25,081 bases of DNA from CAZNMF01 sp035547155 (GTDB lineage Bacteria > Acidobacteriota > Vicinamibacteria > Vicinamibacterales > SCN-69-37): assembly GCA_035547155.1 (NCBI GenBank), contig DASZVJ010000241.1, positions 1-25,081 of the forward strand, written 5' to 3'. Made by a program: the position numbers and the translations under genes. Within the stretch, counting starts at the first letter, position 1. Every line of letters starts with the position of its first letter. Positions 22,760 through 25,081 of the stretch are shown here, piece by piece. Below the pieces are notes generated by a model that was not told the DNA's origin, made no database searches, and saw only the letters and a list, made by a program, of their open reading frames with translations.

Positions 22760-25081
22760 CTATCGCGCCATCTGCAGCTCGTCCGACAGGTGATCGATGA
22801 CGCCCATCGGATCGCTCGCGCGCAGCAGGTGCGCGCGAAAGTCGGCGTCCATCAACTTGCGTGCGAGCTTCGAGAACACCTGCATGTGCGCGCCGTCCGG
22901 ACTGGTGGCGCGCGTCGCGAGCAGGAACACGAGGCGCACCGGCTGCCCGTCGATCGCGCCCCAGTCGACGGGCGCCTTCAGCTTGAGCACGCCGATCGAG
23001 TCGCTCGTCACCGCGTCGCTCCGGCAATGCGGCACGGCGATGCCGTCGCCGAGGCCGGTCGCGTACTCCGCTTCGCGCTGCCACAGCGCTTCTTCCATCG
23101 ACGAGGGATCGTCGGTGCGGCCCGCGGCGTAGAACGCGTCGACCATCGTGCGGATCGCGTCCTCCTTCGTCGCGCACGCTTCGTCGATCTGCACGATCTG
23201 CGGCTCGACGAGCGGCCGCGGCCGCTCGCTCGCACGGGCGCGCTCGAGCAGCGCTTCGACTTCCTCGGCGTTCGTGCACTCCATCGCCTCGGCCAGCTGC
23301 TGCAGGCACTCGGCCGCGGACAGCCGCGCGATGCGCGCTTTCAGCGCCGGAATCTGCCGGCTCGCGGCGCTGATCTCGTCGAGGCCGAGCCCGATCAGCA
23401 GCGGCAGCAGCCGGCTGTCGGCCGCCATCTCACCGCAGAGACCGACCCATCGGCCGCGCGCGCGCACTTCGTCGACGATCTGTTTCAGGAACCGCAGGAA
23501 TCCGGGATGCGTGACGCTGGCCAGCGGCGCGACGCGCGCGTTGCCGCGATCGGCCGCGAAGAAGTACTGGCAGAGATCGTTCGTCCCGATGCTGAAGAAG
23601 TCGACTTCCTCGCAGAGCCGATCGAGCACGAACGACACGGCCGGCACCTCGAGCATGATGCCCATTGGCATGTCGCGATCGAACGGCACCTGCGCCGCCG
23701 CCAGCTCGTCCTGCACGTGCGCGACCTGCGCCTTCACCCACAGCACTTCCTCGATCGACGAGACCATCGGCACGAGGAGCTGCACCGGCCCGACGGCCGA
23801 CGCCCGCACGATCGCGCGCAGCTGTGCGCGGACGACGTCCTGGTGCGCGACGTATGCACGCACGCCGCGCGAGCCGAGGAACGGATTGGCCTCCGGCGGC
23901 AGCGGCATCGCGGCAACGGGCTTGTCCCCGCCGAGATCGAGCGTGCGGATGATCACGGGCCGCCCGGCCATCCGTCGCGCGGCTTCGGCGTAGATCTCGT
24001 ACTGCGCGTCCTCGGACGGCAGATCGTGCTGGCGGATGAACAGCAGCTCCGTGCGGAACAGCCCGATGCCGTCGGCGCCGCTCCGGCACGCGGCGTCGAG
24101 CTCTTCGATCGACGACACGTTCGCGCCGACCTCGAGGCCGCGGCCGTCGACGGTCGTCGCCGGCCCGGCCGCCGCGCGCTCGGCCATGGCCTCGCGCGCG
24201 CGCAGCCGCGTCAGCTCGCGCGCATAGAACGCGCGCGCCACGTCGGTGAGCGCCGACACGACCAGCCCGCGATGGCCGTCGACGACCGCGTCGTCGCCGG
24301 CCGCGAGCAGCCGCCGCGCGTGCGGCAGGCCCACGATCATCGGGATGCCGAGCGAGCGCGCGAGGATGACGGTGTGGGACGTCGTGCCCGCGGCCTCGAG
24401 CACGAGGCCGCTGACCCACCGGCGATCGAGATCGAGCAGCTGCTGCGGCGTCATCGTCTCGGCCACGACGACCGACGCCGCGCGCAGCTCCGCGCCGCGG
24501 CGCGCGAGCGGCGTGCCGCGCACCGCGTCGAGCAGCTGCGCGCAGATGTCCTCGACGTCCGCCACGCGATCGCGCAGCGCCGGCGTGTCGACGCCGCCGA
24601 GTGCCGACGCGAAGTGATCGGCGGCGAAGGCAATCGCCTGCGCCGCCGACTGCCCGGCGGCCAACCGATCGGCCAGCGTCGACTGCAGCAGCGGATCGGT
24701 GACGATGGCGATGTGCGCGCCGAGGATGGCGGCTTCGGCCTCCGACGAGCGATGCATCAGCCGCCCGTGCAGACGCGCGCGCACGGTCTCGAGCGCGCGC
24801 GTCAACGCCTCGCGCTCGGCCGCGGGATCGACGGGACCGGAGGTCGCAACGTCCTCCGGATGCACGATCGCGCCCGCGGCGTGGACCACCTGCCCGATGC
24901 CGACGCCGGGACTGACGGCGAGCCCCTGCCACTGCTGCGCACCGGAGGTCGCCAAGGCGTGCGGCAGCAACAGGACCGCTTCCGTCGTCACCGGCGTCGG
25001 CGGGTCGTCGTAGCGCGGCAGCTCGCCCTCGACGAACCGCTGCAGCGCCGTCCGGGCGTCGTGCGCGTCGGCCCCGTCGAC
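22760..25081 (-). CDS. PTS multiphosphoryl transfer protein, HPr(end)-EI-EIIA(Fru/Ntr), 5' end outside window
   Basis: The frame is open to the right edge, giving 773 visible residues. The first 30 (VDGADAHDARTALQRF...) look like the last helix of an HPr domain, so the true start lies beyond 25081. Enzyme I follows, with the phosphorylated histidine in GTTSHTVILARSLGIPMIVGLP (His codon 24374-24376), PEP-site blocks GIGLFRTELLFI and RTLDLGGDKP, and catalytic Cys in GLCGEM (Cys codon 23435-23437). The last 150 residues are a fructose/nitrogen-type EIIA with its phospho-histidine in GIAVPHCRSDA (His codon 23027-23029). The HPr-EI-EIIA order is that of E. coli FryA and PtsA. All catalytic residues are present, so a complete phosphate relay is expected. 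No sugar permease is in the window, so the role may be regulatory or the permease may lie to the right. Confidence 0.9.
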   Translation of the reverse strand, partial: VDGADAHDARTALQRFVEGELPRYDDPPTPVTTEAVLLLPHALATSGAQQWQGLAVSPGVGIGQVVHAAGAIVHPEDVATSGPVDPAAEREALTRALETVRARLHGRLMHRSSEAEAAILGAHIAIVTDPLLQSTLADRLAAGQSAAQAIAFAADHFASALGGVDTPALRDRVADVEDICAQLLDAVRGTPLARRGAELRAASVVVAETMTPQQLLDLDRRWVSGLVLEAAGTTSHTVILARSLGIPMIVGLPHARRLLAAGDDAVVDGHRGLVVSALTDVARAFYARELTRLRAREAMAERAAAGPATTVDGRGLEVGANVSSIEELDAACRSGADGIGLFRTELLFIRQHDLPSEDAQYEIYAEAARRMAGRPVIIRTLDLGGDKPVAAMPLPPEANPFLGSRGVRAYVAHQDVVRAQLRAIVRASAVGPVQLLVPMVSSIEEVLWVKAQVAHVQDELAAAQVPFDRDMPMGIMLEVPAVSFVLDRLCEEVDFFSIGTNDLCQYFFAADRGNARVAPLASVTHPGFLRFLKQIVDEVRARGRWVGLCGEMAADSRLLPLLIGLGLDEISAASRQIPALKARIARLSAAECLQQLAEAMECTNAEEVEALLERARASERPRPLVEPQIVQIDEACATKEDAIRTMVDAFYAAGRTDDPSSMEEALWQREAEYATGLGDGIAVPHCRSDAVTSDSIGVLKLKAPVDWGAIDGQPVRLVFLLATRATSPDGAHMQVFSKLARKLMDADFRAHLLRASDPMGVIDHLSDELQMAR

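Noticed and set aside
22631..23309. Minus-strand frame reading through the octamer array (GTKGPRDQ repeats) as a repeat protein
   Set aside because: An 8-base repeat leaves all frames open and gives a 24-base peptide period by chance; it overlaps the EIIA domain and receptor start in the wrong frame.

Overview
This is a high-GC (roughly two-thirds G+C) bacterial chromosomal window. The gene content points to Acidobacteriota, most likely a Vicinamibacteria-like member: an Oar-type TonB-dependent receptor with an N-terminal carboxypeptidase-regulatory-like domain, several Tat-exported TIM-barrel sugar isomerase/epimerases, a DUF2277 protein and an exported RspA/ManD-type dehydratase. This assignment is inferred from gene content; there is no rRNA or other marker to test it. 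No tRNA, rRNA, insertion sequence, phage gene or CRISPR array was seen.

Region 1 (1-10.4 kb) is a surface-glycan locus. It holds a Wzt-type ABC ATPase with a C-terminal extension (183-1442, -), a polytopic membrane protein of GT-C type (1455-3260, -), a three-domain fusion of glycosyltransferase, class I methyltransferase and FkbM methyltransferase (3392-5620, +), a sulfotransferase with a coiled-coil tail (5674-6819, -) and a very large GT2-GT4-GT2 glycosyltransferase (6961-10434, +). Together these would build, methylate, sulfate and export a decorated polysaccharide. No Wzm permease is next to the ATPase. A small DUF2277 gene follows (10459-10731, +).

Region 2 (10.7-18.7 kb) is sugar metabolism, much of it predicted to be exported: transketolase (10767-12839, -), Tat-exported enolase-superfamily dehydratase (12999-14351, -), lipoprotein aldose 1-epimerase (14385-15569, -), an SDR oxidoreductase (15667-16425, +) and two convergent Tat-exported TIM-barrel isomerases that share a CTAG stop (16568-17644, + and 17641-18672, -).

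Region 3 (18.8-25.1 kb) has the Oar-like TonB receptor (18806-22474, -) and a PTS phosphotransferase fusion, HPr(end)-EI-EIIA, that runs off the right edge (22760-25081, -).

The most unusual feature lies between the genes. Six of the gaps carry short tandem arrays in strict 7-bp or 8-bp register. The repeated word mostly differs from gap to gap: AACTTCG twice, GGGCTAC, GCRGNCY twice, TCATCGGR and TSGTCCCT. One array is a roughly 144-bp octamer array that reverses orientation at a palindromic centre. Another lies between two outward-facing TATCAT boxes. The layout resembles the heptameric STRR repeats known from filamentous cyanobacteria. All three divergent gene pairs also show plausible outward promoter elements, and in two of them the -10 words form perfect inverted repeats.
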